The notes under the pieces are model-generated. The model was not told the origin of the DNA, searched no databases, and saw only the letters and a program-made list of their open reading frames with translations. A DNA stretch of 64,000 bases from contig JACKII010000001.1 in the NCBI GenBank assembly GCA_020638555.1, positions 1,116,001 to 1,180,000 of the forward strand, read 5' to 3'. Position 1 is the stretch's first letter. Each line of letters opens with the position of its first letter. The position numbers were made by a program, and so were the translations under genes. This document shows positions 27,633 to 36,603 of this stretch, one piece after another. This DNA comes from Alphaproteobacteria bacterium. GTDB lineage: Bacteria > Pseudomonadota > Alphaproteobacteria > Bin95.

Positions 27633-28769
27633 ATGGCAGCACTCAGCGAAGAACAATCCATCATCCGCGACCAGGCCAAGGCCTGGGCGGTGGAGCAGGC
27701 ACCGGTCCAGGCCTTCCGGGCCGTGCGCGACGCGCACCTGCCCGGCGCCTTCGAACCCAAGACCTGGGCGGCGATGGCCGAACTGGGATGGACCGGCATC
27801 GTCATCCCGGAAGCCTATGGCGGCTCCGACCTGGGCTATCTCACCTTCGGTCTGGTGCTGGAGGAACTGGGGCGCAATCTGACCGCCGCACCGCTGTTCG
27901 CCTCGGCGCTGGTCGGCGCCTCGGCCCTGCTGCTGGGCGGCAACGAGGCGCAAAAACGGGCGCTGTTGCCGGAGATCGCCAAGGGCCAGGCCATCGTCAC
28001 CCTGGCGGTCGACGAAGGCCCGCGCCACGCCCCGGCGGCCACCGCCATGACGGCGGTCGCCGAGGCGGGCGGTTTCCGGCTCGACGGCGAAAAGACATTC
28101 GTTCTGGAAGGGATGGCCGCGACCCACCTGATCGTCGCGGCGCGCACCGCGGGCCGACCGGGCGAGACCGCGGGGATCACGCTGTTCCTGGTGCCGGCCG
28201 ATGCGGCGGGCATCCGCCGTGCGCCGATCGGCACCATGGATAGCCGCGGCTATGCCACCATCCGCTTCGACGGCGTCGCGGTGCCGGCGGACGCGGTGCT
28301 GGGCGCGGTCGACGGCGGCTTTCCGTTGCTGGATGCGACGATGGACCGGGCGCGGGCCGGGCTGGCGGCGGAAATGCTGGGCACGGCGGCGGCGGCGTTC
28401 GACCTGACGCTGGACTATCTGAAGACGCGCAAGCAGTTCGGGCGGGTGATCGGCTCGTTCCAGGCGCTGGGGCATCGCGCGGCGGCGCTGTTCAGCAGCC
28501 TGGAACTGGCGCGGTCCTGCGTCGAGGCAGCGTTGCAGGCGCTGGACGACGGCGCGCCGGACGCGGCCCAGCTCTGTTCGCTCGCCAAGGCCCGCATGGG
28601 CGAATGCCTCTATGACATGTCGAACGACCTGATCCAGATCCATGGCGGCATCGGCATGACCGACGAGTTCGACGCCGGCCTCTATCTGAAGCGCGCCCGC
28701 GTGCTGGAGGCGGCGTTCGGCAACCGCGCCTTCCATCGCGACCGCTATGCGCGCCTGCTCGGCTATTAG
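27633..28769 (+). CDS. Acyl-CoA dehydrogenase (second of an adjacent pair)
   Basis: A 378-residue acyl-CoA dehydrogenase-fold protein. MAALSEEQSIIRDQAKAW begins the N-terminal helical domain. LGWTGIVIPEAYGGSDLGYL is present. The middle domain is degenerate compared with canonical members: where others have EP.AGSD it reads AVDEGPRHAPAATA. The C-terminal domain keeps YLKTRKQFGRVIGSFQALGHR and IHGGIGMTDEFDAGLYLKRAR. The loss of the flavin-contact motif suggests a partner subunit that relies on the neighbouring gene product. The ATG at 27633 has AGAGGAA upstream. Confidence 0.9.
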   Translation: MAALSEEQSIIRDQAKAWAVEQAPVQAFRAVRDAHLPGAFEPKTWAAMAELGWTGIVIPEAYGGSDLGYLTFGLVLEELGRNLTAAPLFASALVGASALLLGGNEAQKRALLPEIAKGQAIVTLAVDEGPRHAPAATAMTAVAEAGGFRLDGEKTFVLEGMAATHLIVAARTAGRPGETAGITLFLVPADAAGIRRAPIGTMDSRGYATIRFDGVAVPADAVLGAVDGGFPLLDATMDRARAGLAAEMLGTAAAAFDLTLDYLKTRKQFGRVIGSFQALGHRAAALFSSLELARSCVEAALQALDDGAPDAAQLCSLAKARMGECLYDMSNDLIQIHGGIGMTDEFDAGLYLKRARVLEAAFGNRAFHRDRYARLLGY

Positions 28770-28780
28770 AGCAATTTCAA

Positions 28781-28872
28781 GCGCAATGGAGTCATTGCGC
28801 GACTCGGATAATTGCGTCAAATCAACAAAATAGAGCAGGTTCCGTGAGCCAACGCGATTGGAACCTGCTCTA
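28781..28872. repeat. Two perfect hairpins in the leader of the acyl-CoA synthetase gene
   Basis: The first inverted repeat has 8-base arms gcgcaatg/cattgcgc with a 4-base loop (28781-28800). The second has 13-base perfect arms tagagcaggttcc/ggaacctgctcta with a 16-base loop (28831-28872). The right arm of the second overlaps the AGGAG Shine-Dalgarno at 28872-28876 of the following gene, so folding could limit translation. Without a U-run, it is not a classical terminator. Confidence 0.75.
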
Positions 28873-28888
28873 GGAGAACCACCCGCTC

Positions 28889-30433
28889 ATGTTTCCCGGC
28901 CAGACCGCCGAAACCCGTCCCGACCACCCCGCCGTGATCATGGCGGGAACCGGCGAAATCGTGACCCATGCGCAGTTGGACGCCCATTCCAACCGCATCG
29001 CGCAGTATCTCCACGCCCAGGGCCTGCGCCGCGGCGACCATTGCGCGGTGCTGATGGAGAATGTGCCGCAATTCTTCGCGGCCATGTGGGCGGGGCTGCG
29101 CTCCGGCCTGCACGTGACGCCGGTCAACCGCTATCTGCCGCCGGCCGACGTCGCCTATATCCTGGAGGATTCCGGCGCCCAGGCGGTGATGACCTCGCCC
29201 GGCAAGGCCGAGAGCATCCAGAAGCTGGGCGACCGGGCGCCGGGCTGCCGGCTGCGGCTGTGCCTGGGGGGCGCGGCGGAGGGGCTGGTCGACCTCGACC
29301 GCGAACTGGCAGCCTTGCCCGACGCGCCGCTGGCCGAGCAGCCCATGGGCGCGTTCATGTTCTACAGCTCCGGCACCACCGGCCGGCCGAAGGGCATCAA
29401 GCGGCCGCTGACCGAGCAGTGGATCGGCCACGGCATGTTGCAGACCGCCTCGCTGGCCGCCTATGGCTTCAGCGAGGACACGGTCTATCTGTCGCCGGCG
29501 CCGATCTACCATGCCGCGCCCTGCGCCTGGAGCATCGGCGTGCAGGCCCTGGGCGGCACCGTGGTGATGATGGAGCGGTTCGACGAGGAAGCGGCGTTGC
29601 GCCTGATCGAGCGCCACCGCATCACCCACAGCCAGTGGGTGCCGACCATGTTCGTGCGCATGCTGAAACTGCCGGAGGCGGTGCGACGGCGCTACGATCT
29701 CTCCAGCCACCAAATGGCGGTGCATGCCGCGGCCCCCTGTCCGGTCGAGGTCAAGCGGCAGATGATCGATTGGTGGGGGCCGATCCTGCTGGAATATTAC
29801 GGCGCCTCCGAAGGCAATGGCCGCACCTCGCTTGACAGTGCGGAGTGGTTGCAGAAGCCCGGCTCCGTCGGCCGCGCCAAAAGCGGCATTCTCCACATCT
29901 GCGACGACGAGGGCACCGAATTGCCGCCGGGCGAGACCGGCCTGATCTATTTCGAGCAGCCGGAACGGCCGTTCTCCTATCACAACGACCCGGACAAGAC
30001 GCTGGCGGCGCAGCACCCGGTCCACCCGAATTGGACCGCGCTCGGCGATGTCGGCTATGTCGATGCCGACGGCTATCTGTTCCTGACCGACCGCAAGAGC
30101 TTCATGATCATTTCCGGCGGCGTGAACATCTATCCGCAGCAGATCGAGGATGTGCTGGTGCTGCACCCGAAGGTGGCGGATGTCGGCGTGATCGGCGTGC
30201 CGAACGATGAGTTCGGCGAAGAGGTCAAGGCCGTGGTCCAGGCGGCGGACGGCGTCACGCCCGACGCGGCGCTCGCCGAAGAGTTGATCGCCTTCGCGCG
30301 CGAGCGGCTGGCCGGCTATATGGTGCCGCGTTCGGTGGATTTCTGGGCGGAACTGCCGCGCCTGCCGACCGGCAAGCTCTACAAGAACGAACTGCGCGCA
30401 CCCTATTGGGAAGGCCGCAGCCAGCGGATCTGA
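28889..30433 (+). CDS. Acyl-CoA synthetase (AMP-binding, ANL superfamily)
   Basis: A 514-residue ATP-dependent acyl-CoA ligase. The P-loop is MFYSSGTTGRPKGIKRP (residues about 155-171). YYGASEGNG is the adenylate motif, LGDVGYVDADGYLFLTDRK includes the hinge, and PRLPTGKLYKNELR carries the catalytic lysine near the C terminus. It forms an acyl-adenylate and then the CoA thioester, so it would activate the acid used by the adjacent dehydrogenases and hydratase. It ends against the convergent thiolase gene. The fatty acid or organic acid substrate is not predictable; similar proteins are often annotated cyclohexanecarboxylate or bile-acid CoA ligases. Confidence 0.92.
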   Translation: MFPGQTAETRPDHPAVIMAGTGEIVTHAQLDAHSNRIAQYLHAQGLRRGDHCAVLMENVPQFFAAMWAGLRSGLHVTPVNRYLPPADVAYILEDSGAQAVMTSPGKAESIQKLGDRAPGCRLRLCLGGAAEGLVDLDRELAALPDAPLAEQPMGAFMFYSSGTTGRPKGIKRPLTEQWIGHGMLQTASLAAYGFSEDTVYLSPAPIYHAAPCAWSIGVQALGGTVVMMERFDEEAALRLIERHRITHSQWVPTMFVRMLKLPEAVRRRYDLSSHQMAVHAAAPCPVEVKRQMIDWWGPILLEYYGASEGNGRTSLDSAEWLQKPGSVGRAKSGILHICDDEGTELPPGETGLIYFEQPERPFSYHNDPDKTLAAQHPVHPNWTALGDVGYVDADGYLFLTDRKSFMIISGGVNIYPQQIEDVLVLHPKVADVGVIGVPNDEFGEEVKAVVQAADGVTPDAALAEELIAFARERLAGYMVPRSVDFWAELPRLPTGKLYKNELRAPYWEGRSQRI

Positions 30434-30493
30434 GAGGGACGGCCGAGCCTTTCGCGGCCTGGTCGCTCCGCCCGCAATTCCGGGCGCACCGTT

Positions 30494-30605
30494 CCCCGGG
30501 CGCGGCGGAGCCGAGACCCGGGGCCAGTGTCAGCCTTCGAACACCGTCGCTGCCGGTGTTCGCGGGAGCGGCCGGTCCCGGATGCCCGCTCCGCAGGCTC
30601 CGGGA
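30494..30605. repeat. Intergenic palindromic repeat element (25-base core copy)
   Basis: The 178-base gap between convergent genes carries a copy of the dispersed element. The core cgaacac, 11 bases, gtgttcg is at 30538-30562. The flanks are GC-rich modules related to the X module (left near 30494-30523, right near 30571-30600). It probably folds on both strands and may stop transcription from the synthetase and thiolase genes. Confidence 0.75.
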
Positions 30606-30611
30606 AGGGCG

Positions 30612-31847
30612 CTACATCCGCTCGATGATGACGGCAGGCGCCATGCCGCCGGCGGCGCACATGGTGACCAGCCCCCGTTGCAGGTCGCGGCGCTCCAACT
30701 CGTCCAGCACCGTGCCGATCAGGATCGAGCCGGTGGCGCCGATCGGATGGCCGAGGGCGATGGAGCCGCCGTTGACGTTCACCTTCTCCCGGTCCAGGTC
30801 CAGGTCGCGGATGAACTTCTCGGCAACGACCGCGAACGCCTCGTTGATCTCGAACAGGTCGATATCGGCGAGCGTCAGACCCGCCCGGGCCAGCGCCTTT
30901 TTCGCCGCCGGCACCGGCGCGTTCAGCATCAGGGTCGGCGAGTCGCCGACATTGGCCCAGGCGACGATGCGCGCCCGCGGCTTCATGCCGTGCGCCTTGG
31001 CGTAGTCCGGCGAGGCCAGCAACAGCGCCGCCGCGCCGTCGACCACGCCGGACGAGTTGCCGGCATGGTGCACGAAATTGATATCCAGATCCGGGTATTT
31101 CTGCAGGATCAGGTTGCGATACGTCGTGCCGGCCTCGTCCAGCGGGTGGTCGGCCATGGCCTGGAAGGCCGGCTTCAGGTTCGCCAGCCCCTCGCGCGTG
31201 GTCTGCGGCCGCGGATATTCCTCGTGGTCCAGCGCCAGCGTGCCGTCCTCGTGATAGACCGGCACCAGGCTTTTGGCGAAATGCCCGTTTTCGATGGCAT
31301 GGGCGGCGCGCTGCTGGCTGACATAGCCCAGTTCGTCCAGCGTCTCGCGGCTGATGCCCTCCAGGGTGGCGATGGCGTCGGCGCAAATGCCCTGGTGGGT
31401 CTGCGGGTGTTTGGCGCGCAGGCGCAGATTGCCGTTGTCCATGGTCGGCGAGTCGTTGGGATTGCGCCGGTTCGGCATCGACATCATTTCGGTGCCGCCG
31501 GCAACCACCAGATCCTCCATGCCGGCCATGATCGAGGCCGCCGCCATGTTCACCGCGGTGATGCCGGAGCCGCAATAGCGGTCGAGCGTGACGCCGCTGG
31601 CCTTGGTGTCGTAGCCGGCATCCAGCGCCGCCATGCGGCCGAGATCGCCGCCCTGCTGCGCCACCTGGGCGCTGGTGCCCCAGACGATGTCGTCGACCGC
31701 GGCGGTGTCGAGGGCGTTGCGCTTGGCCAGGGCCTTCAGCACGCTGGCGCCCAATTGCTGCGGGTGGATGGTCGACAAGGCGCCCTTGCCGTATTTGCCG
31801 ATGCCGCGGGGGGTGCGGCAGGCGTCGATGATCCAGGCTTCGCCCAT
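30612..31847 (-). CDS. Acetyl-CoA C-acyltransferase (thiolase)
   Basis: A 411-residue thiolase that cleaves 3-ketoacyl-CoA with CoA or condenses two acyl-CoAs. The nucleophilic cysteine lies in DRYCGSGITAVNMAA (near residue 91). The other active-site residues are in NEAFAVV, GGSIALGHPIGATG (histidine) and CAAGGMAPAVIIERM (second cysteine). Start 31847 (MGEAWIIDA) has GAGGAAG upstream. It faces the synthetase gene and completes the set needed for one turn of beta-oxidation with the genes at 24.6-30.4 kb. Confidence 0.94.
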   Translation of the reverse strand: MGEAWIIDACRTPRGIGKYGKGALSTIHPQQLGASVLKALAKRNALDTAAVDDIVWGTSAQVAQQGGDLGRMAALDAGYDTKASGVTLDRYCGSGITAVNMAAASIMAGMEDLVVAGGTEMMSMPNRRNPNDSPTMDNGNLRLRAKHPQTHQGICADAIATLEGISRETLDELGYVSQQRAAHAIENGHFAKSLVPVYHEDGTLALDHEEYPRPQTTREGLANLKPAFQAMADHPLDEAGTTYRNLILQKYPDLDINFVHHAGNSSGVVDGAAALLLASPDYAKAHGMKPRARIVAWANVGDSPTLMLNAPVPAAKKALARAGLTLADIDLFEINEAFAVVAEKFIRDLDLDREKVNVNGGSIALGHPIGATGSILIGTVLDELERRDLQRGLVTMCAAGGMAPAVIIERM

Positions 31848-32068
31848 GACCGACTTCCTCGTTCCGTAAGGTATACCGCCCCGTATGTGGTCTTGCCCGC
31901 CGGGCCTTGTCCAGGGAATTTTGCCGCGGCCGGCGATCGCTGCGGCACCCGGACGCCAAGCCTGGCCCGGCCGCTCCGACCGGAGCACGCTTGGCGTTCG
32001 GGCGCCTTTCGTTCACGCTACCCCGGTGAGCGCATGCGTTGCGGCGGCGGAAAAAGGGATTGCGGACA

Positions 32069-33301
32069 ATGACCTCTCTGTTCTGGTTGATCATCCTTGC
32101 GGCATTCGTCGCCTATTCCCTGGTGAGCGGCGCGCTGGGGCGGACGGTGCTGACCTTGCCGATCCTGTTTGCCGCCCTGGGCTATGCCCTGTCGGAGACC
32201 ATGACCGCGGCACTGAGCCCCGCCCTGGTGGGCGAAAGCAAGTGGTTGCTGGCGGAGGTGACGCTGGTGCTGGTGCTGTTCTCGGACGCCAGCACGGTGC
32301 GGTTTCGGCGCATGGGGCGAAACTGGCGCCTTCCCGCCCGGATGCTGATCGTGGGCATGCCCTTGACCGTGGCCCTCGGCACCGTGGCGACGCTGTCTCT
32401 GGAGCCGTCGATCGGCTTTGCGCTCGCAATGTTGGTTGCGGCCTTGCTGACGCCGACGGATGCGGCGCTCGGCCAGTCCGTGGTCACCAGCGCGGACGTG
32501 CCGGAGCGGCTGAGCCAGTCCATCAATGTGGAAAGCGGGCTGAACGACGGGCTGGCGCTGCCCTTCGTCCTGGTCGGCGCGATCCTGGCGGCGGGGCTCG
32601 GCCGGGAGGTGCTGGGCGGCATGCTGGTCGAGGCGCTGGGCGAGGTGATCCTGGGGCCGCTGGCCGGCGTGGCCGTGGGGTGCGGGGTCGCGCGGGCGAT
32701 GGACTGGGCCGAGGAGCGGGACTGGGTGGTGCCGTCCGCCGGGGGCGTCGTGTTCCTTTGCACCGCCTTTGCCGCCTATCTCCTGGCCGGCGCCATCGGC
32801 GGCAACGGCTTTATCGCCGCCTTCGTCGCCGGGATGGCGTTCGGCAACACCTATCGGCACGATATTCGCTTCATCCGCGAATTCGTGGAGGGGGAGGGGC
32901 AGATCCTGACCATGGCGTCCTTCTTCGCCTTCGGCGCCCTGCTGCTGCCGCAGGGCCTGGCCTTCGCCTCGCCGGGGGCGGTCGTGCTGGCGGTGCTGTT
33001 TCTGACCGTGGTGCGCATGCTGCCGATCTACCTGTCATTGGCCGGCACCGGCCTCGCCCTGCGCGAGAAATTGTTCCTCGGCTGGTTCGGTCCGCGCGGC
33101 CTGGCGTCGATCCTGTTCACGCTGATCATGACAGAGCGGTACGACCTGCCCTACGAGCACGACGTGCTGGCCATCGTGTCGCTGACGGTGGGGCTATCCA
33201 TTTTGCTGCACGGCATCACGGCCAGCCCGCTGGCACGCTGGATGGGGCGGCGGTCGCCGGACGATCCGCAACGGCCGAGCCGGGCCGGCGAGTGCTCCTA
33301 A
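32069..33301 (+). CDS. Cation:proton antiporter (CPA1/NhaP-like)
   Basis: A 410-residue polytopic membrane protein with about 12 hydrophobic segments. The core motif LVLFSDAS (residues near 71-78) and ALLTPTDAALGQSVV with VESGLNDGLALPFVL match CPA1 Na+/H+ exchangers; the TPTDA and N-D residues correspond to the ion-binding site. There is no C-terminal regulatory TrkA-type domain. The ATG at 32069 has AAGGGA upstream; a TTG at 32039 is unlikely. It stands alone and is divergent from the thiolase gene. The role is pH or sodium homeostasis. Confidence 0.9.
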   Translation: MTSLFWLIILAAFVAYSLVSGALGRTVLTLPILFAALGYALSETMTAALSPALVGESKWLLAEVTLVLVLFSDASTVRFRRMGRNWRLPARMLIVGMPLTVALGTVATLSLEPSIGFALAMLVAALLTPTDAALGQSVVTSADVPERLSQSINVESGLNDGLALPFVLVGAILAAGLGREVLGGMLVEALGEVILGPLAGVAVGCGVARAMDWAEERDWVVPSAGGVVFLCTAFAAYLLAGAIGGNGFIAAFVAGMAFGNTYRHDIRFIREFVEGEGQILTMASFFAFGALLLPQGLAFASPGAVVLAVLFLTVVRMLPIYLSLAGTGLALREKLFLGWFGPRGLASILFTLIMTERYDLPYEHDVLAIVSLTVGLSILLHGITASPLARWMGRRSPDDPQRPSRAGECS

Positions 33302-33439
33302 ATACGCATTTTGGCGGGCTGGACCCGGCCGGGCTTCCTGGCTAGCCTTGGATTTTGCGGCTGCCCGTGCCGCCCGGCAGCCGCGGCCCCAGTGGTCGTG
33401 CAATCCTTGTGTGCGGCGCAGCATGAAAGGAGCGTTCCG

Positions 33440-34447
33440 GTGCCCCAGCCCTGGACGACGACGGCCCTGCCGGGCGCCTCGTTCGGCAAAGCGATCGTGA
33501 CGGACCTGCCGGCCGCCGCCTTCGTCGCCGCCGCCGAAGCCGATGCGGATTGCCTGGTCGCGGCGCTGGCCGACGGGCACGGGCTGATGCGGCTGCGCGG
33601 CCTGGGCGCCCTCTCGGAAGAACCGGAATTGCTGCTGCGCCTGTCGCGGCTGTTCGGCGACGAGGTCGAGGACTATCGCACGACGACCACGCCGAAAAAC
33701 ATGGTCCATCCCGACGTGCCGCAGATCTTCGTGGTCTCGAACACGCCGCCGTTTTCGCGGCCGCCGCCGGCCCGGCCGGAGCCGCCGTTGACCGCCGATG
33801 GCGCGCTGCCGGTGCGCTTCCCCCACCGCATCGGCTGGCACACCGACCAGAGCTACCGGCGGCCGCCGCCGGATATCTCGCTGTTCTATTGCCACCGGCC
33901 GGCGCCGCCGGACCAGGCCCAGACCCTCTATGCCGACGGGGTTGCCGCCTATGCCGCCTTGCCGGACGACCTGAAGGCACGGGTCGAGGGGTTGCAGGCC
34001 TTGCATGTCCGGCCGCGCTCCGGCCGGTCGCCACTGCAATTGCGGGCGGGCGAGAGGCCCAAGCCCCTGCCGCCGCACGAACAGCCGCAGCCGCAACCGG
34101 TGGCGCGGACGCATCCGGTGACGGGGCAGACAGCCTTGTTTCTCTGCGAATACGGTCAGTTGGACTGGCAGAACGGGCCGTTTGTCGGCCTGGAGCCTGG
34201 GCCGGATGGCGAGGGCGCCCGCCTGGCCGTGCAACTGATGCATCACTACACCGACCCACGCTTCGTCTATGCGCACGAATGGCGCCAGGGCGACCTGATT
34301 GTCTATGATAACCGCTGCACCATTCACGCGGCGACCTGGTTCGATGCGGACCGGTACGAGCGGATCATGTGGCGGACCACGGTGCGCGGCAATCCGGGCC
34401 CGGACTATGCGGGTGAGGCACCGAGTTGGATTCCCCGGCCGGAGTGA
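33440..34447 (+). CDS. TauD/TfdA-family Fe(II)/2-oxoglutarate dioxygenase
   Basis: A 335-residue alpha-ketoglutarate-dependent dioxygenase. The metal triad is visible as HTD in IGWHTDQSYR and the distal histidine in NRCTIHAATWFD. The downstream arginine near RIMWRTTVRG binds 2-oxoglutarate. A GTG start at 33440 is supported by GAAAGGAG 7 bases upstream; longer in-frame starts encode unlikely sequence. Its stop TGA overlaps the GTG start of the next gene (GTGA), so they are translationally coupled. The substrate is unknown; the family hydroxylates sulfonates, aryloxyacetates and amino-acid-like acids. Confidence 0.88.
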   Translation: MPQPWTTTALPGASFGKAIVTDLPAAAFVAAAEADADCLVAALADGHGLMRLRGLGALSEEPELLLRLSRLFGDEVEDYRTTTTPKNMVHPDVPQIFVVSNTPPFSRPPPARPEPPLTADGALPVRFPHRIGWHTDQSYRRPPPDISLFYCHRPAPPDQAQTLYADGVAAYAALPDDLKARVEGLQALHVRPRSGRSPLQLRAGERPKPLPPHEQPQPQPVARTHPVTGQTALFLCEYGQLDWQNGPFVGLEPGPDGEGARLAVQLMHHYTDPRFVYAHEWRQGDLIVYDNRCTIHAATWFDADRYERIMWRTTVRGNPGPDYAGEAPSWIPRPE

Positions 34448-35205
34448 GCGCCATCCCTGCACCGACTGACACCCTGACGCTGCAACCGCCCGTCCGCCTG
34501 GGCATGCTCACGCCATCGTCCAACACCGTGTTGGAGCCGGTGGTGGCCGCCATGCTGCGGGACGCGCCCGGTGTTTCGGCCCATTTCAGCCGGTTCCGGG
34601 TGTTGCAGATTTCGATGGGCGCGGACTCGCAATCCCAGTTCGATCCGGAGCCGATGCTGGCCGCCGCGGACCTGCTGGCGGATGCGCGGGTGCACGCGAT
34701 CTGCTGGAACGGCACGTCGGCCGGCTGGCTGGGCTTCGAGCAGGACGAACGCCTGTGTGCGGCGATCACCGCGCGCACCGGCATCCCGGCGCAGTCCGCC
34801 GTGCTGGGCTTCAACGCCCTGTTCGCCGAACGGGGCCTGAAGCGGCTGGGGCTGGTCTCCCCCTATATCGCCGACGTGCAGCGGCGGATCATCGCCAACT
34901 ACGCCGCCATCGGCATCGAGACCGTGGCGGACGAGCGCCTGGGCATTGCCGAGAACTTCGCCTTCGCCGCGGTGACCGAGGACACGATAGCGGCCCTGTG
35001 CCGCCGGGTGGCCGAGGCCCGGCCGGACGGCATCGCCATCTACTGCACCAATGTCGACGGTGCGGCGCTCGCGCCGCGGCTGGAGCGGGAATTGGGCATT
35101 CCGGTCTACGATTCCGGCGCGGTCGCGCTCTGGGCCGGCCTGCGCGCCGCCGGCGCTTCCCTTGCGCCCTTCGCCCGCTGGGGCCGGCTGTTCGGTGCCG
35201 CGTGA
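34444..35205 (+). CDS. Aspartate/glutamate racemase-superfamily protein (maleate cis-trans isomerase-like)
   Basis: A 253-residue protein of the Asp/Glu racemase fold. LGMLTPSSNTVLEPVV at the N terminus is closest to the maleate isomerase pattern. Two candidate catalytic cysteines are in AICWNGTS and IYCTNVDG. These enzymes isomerise maleate to fumarate or decarboxylate arylmalonates. Other superfamily members racemise hydantoins. The GTG start at 34444 overlaps the previous stop. The next gene encodes an M20-type N-carbamoyl amidohydrolase, 91 bases later, which leaves the hydantoinase-type reading open. Confidence 0.82.
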   Translation: MSAIPAPTDTLTLQPPVRLGMLTPSSNTVLEPVVAAMLRDAPGVSAHFSRFRVLQISMGADSQSQFDPEPMLAAADLLADARVHAICWNGTSAGWLGFEQDERLCAAITARTGIPAQSAVLGFNALFAERGLKRLGLVSPYIADVQRRIIANYAAIGIETVADERLGIAENFAFAAVTEDTIAALCRRVAEARPDGIAIYCTNVDGAALAPRLERELGIPVYDSGAVALWAGLRAAGASLAPFARWGRLFGAA

Positions 35206-35296
35206 GGCATGAGGCCATGACCGCCGCGCCGCATCCCCCGGATTTCAACAAGCAAACCGCCGAGCGAAACGCCCTTCCACCGCAAACGAGGCTCTC

Positions 35297-36517
35297 ATGA
35301 TCAAAGCCAATCCGGAGCGTGCGCTCCGCGACCTCTACCACCTGCGCAGCATCGGCACGTACAAGACCGGCGTGCACCGGCCGACCCTGTCCGAGGACGA
35401 TGTGCTGACCCGGCGCTGGCTGGTGGACGAGTTGAAGGCCATCGGCCACGAGGCCTGGATCGACGGCATCGCCAATGTGATCTCGCAGACGCCGGCGAGC
35501 GGCCGGAAGCTGCTCTGCGGCTCGCACCTGGAAAGCCAGAACCATGCCGGCTGGCTCGATGGCGCGCTGGGCGTGGTCTATGCGCTGGAGGCGGCGCGGG
35601 CGGTGGTCGAGGCCGGGCGCAGCGATATCGGCGTCGATGTGTTCGCGTTCGCCGACGAGGAGGGCCATTTCGGCAGCTTCACGGGCTCGCGCTCGCTGAC
35701 CGGCGAGCTGACGGAGGCCGACATCGACGCCCGCGCCGACCGCACCACCGGCCGGCCCTTGCGCCAGGCGCTGGCGGATGCGGGGCTCGGCACGGTGCCG
35801 CGGCATCGGCTCGATCCGGGGCGCTATATCGGCATGCTGGAAGCGCATATCGAACAGGGCGACTGGCTGGAAAGCGAGGGGTTGCAGATCGGCGTCGTCA
35901 CCCGCATCGTCGCGATCTGGCAGTACAAGATCGTGTTCGAGGGCGTGCAGAACCATGCCGGCACCACGCGCATGGCGATCCGCAAGGATGCGGGCGTGGC
36001 GCTGCGCCGGTTCTGCCAGCGGGTGGAGGAGCGCTTCCCGGACGTGTGCGGCGAGCGCTCGGTCTGGACGGTGGGCCAGATCACGCTGGTTCCGGGGGCG
36101 CCCAGCATCATTCCCGGCCGGGCCGAGATGACCCTGCAATTCCGCGATGCCGACATGGAGACCCTGTTGCGCCTGGAACGCACCGTCGGCGAACTGGTGG
36201 ACGAGGCGAACGCCGCCGGGCCCTGCACGGTCTCGTGGCAGACCATGAACCAGAACAAGCCGGCGCGGATGGACGACGGCATCCAGGCCGCGCTCGACGC
36301 CGCCGGCGAGGCGTTCGCGCCCGGCAAGCACGCGCGCATGCCCAGCGGCGCGGGGCACGACGCGCAGATGATGGCGCAACTGATGCCCGCCGGCATGATG
36401 TTCATCCCCTCCATCGGCGGCATCAGCCACCACTGGACCGAGGATTCCTCGGACGCGGACATCATGCGCGGCGCCCAGGTCTATGCCGATGCCGTGGGTC
36501 GGCTGCTGGCGGGGTAG
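35297..36517 (+). CDS. M20-family Zn-dependent hydrolase (N-carbamoyl-L-amino acid / allantoate amidohydrolase-like)
   Basis: A 406-residue peptidase M20/M28-fold amidohydrolase. Metal-binding residues are visible in CGSHLESQNHAGWLDGALGV, AFADEEGHFG, LEAHIEQGDWLE, GAGHDAQMMA and the C-terminal ISHHWTED. The usual aspartate after GSHL is a glutamate here (GSHLE), a conservative but noteworthy change. It has the lid-domain segment NHAGTTRM typical of the group. It most likely hydrolyses an N-carbamoyl or ureido amino acid. It is in the same direction as the racemase-like gene and may share its transcript. Confidence 0.87.
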   Translation: MIKANPERALRDLYHLRSIGTYKTGVHRPTLSEDDVLTRRWLVDELKAIGHEAWIDGIANVISQTPASGRKLLCGSHLESQNHAGWLDGALGVVYALEAARAVVEAGRSDIGVDVFAFADEEGHFGSFTGSRSLTGELTEADIDARADRTTGRPLRQALADAGLGTVPRHRLDPGRYIGMLEAHIEQGDWLESEGLQIGVVTRIVAIWQYKIVFEGVQNHAGTTRMAIRKDAGVALRRFCQRVEERFPDVCGERSVWTVGQITLVPGAPSIIPGRAEMTLQFRDADMETLLRLERTVGELVDEANAAGPCTVSWQTMNQNKPARMDDGIQAALDAAGEAFAPGKHARMPSGAGHDAQMMAQLMPAGMMFIPSIGGISHHWTEDSSDADIMRGAQVYADAVGRLLAG

Positions 36518-36603
36518 GCGGCGGAGCCTGGGGCGCGGTCCCGGAACGGTTTCGGTTCGGGCTGGCGGGAGGTGGGGGTGAGCCAGCGGGAAAGGAACTC
36601 GTC

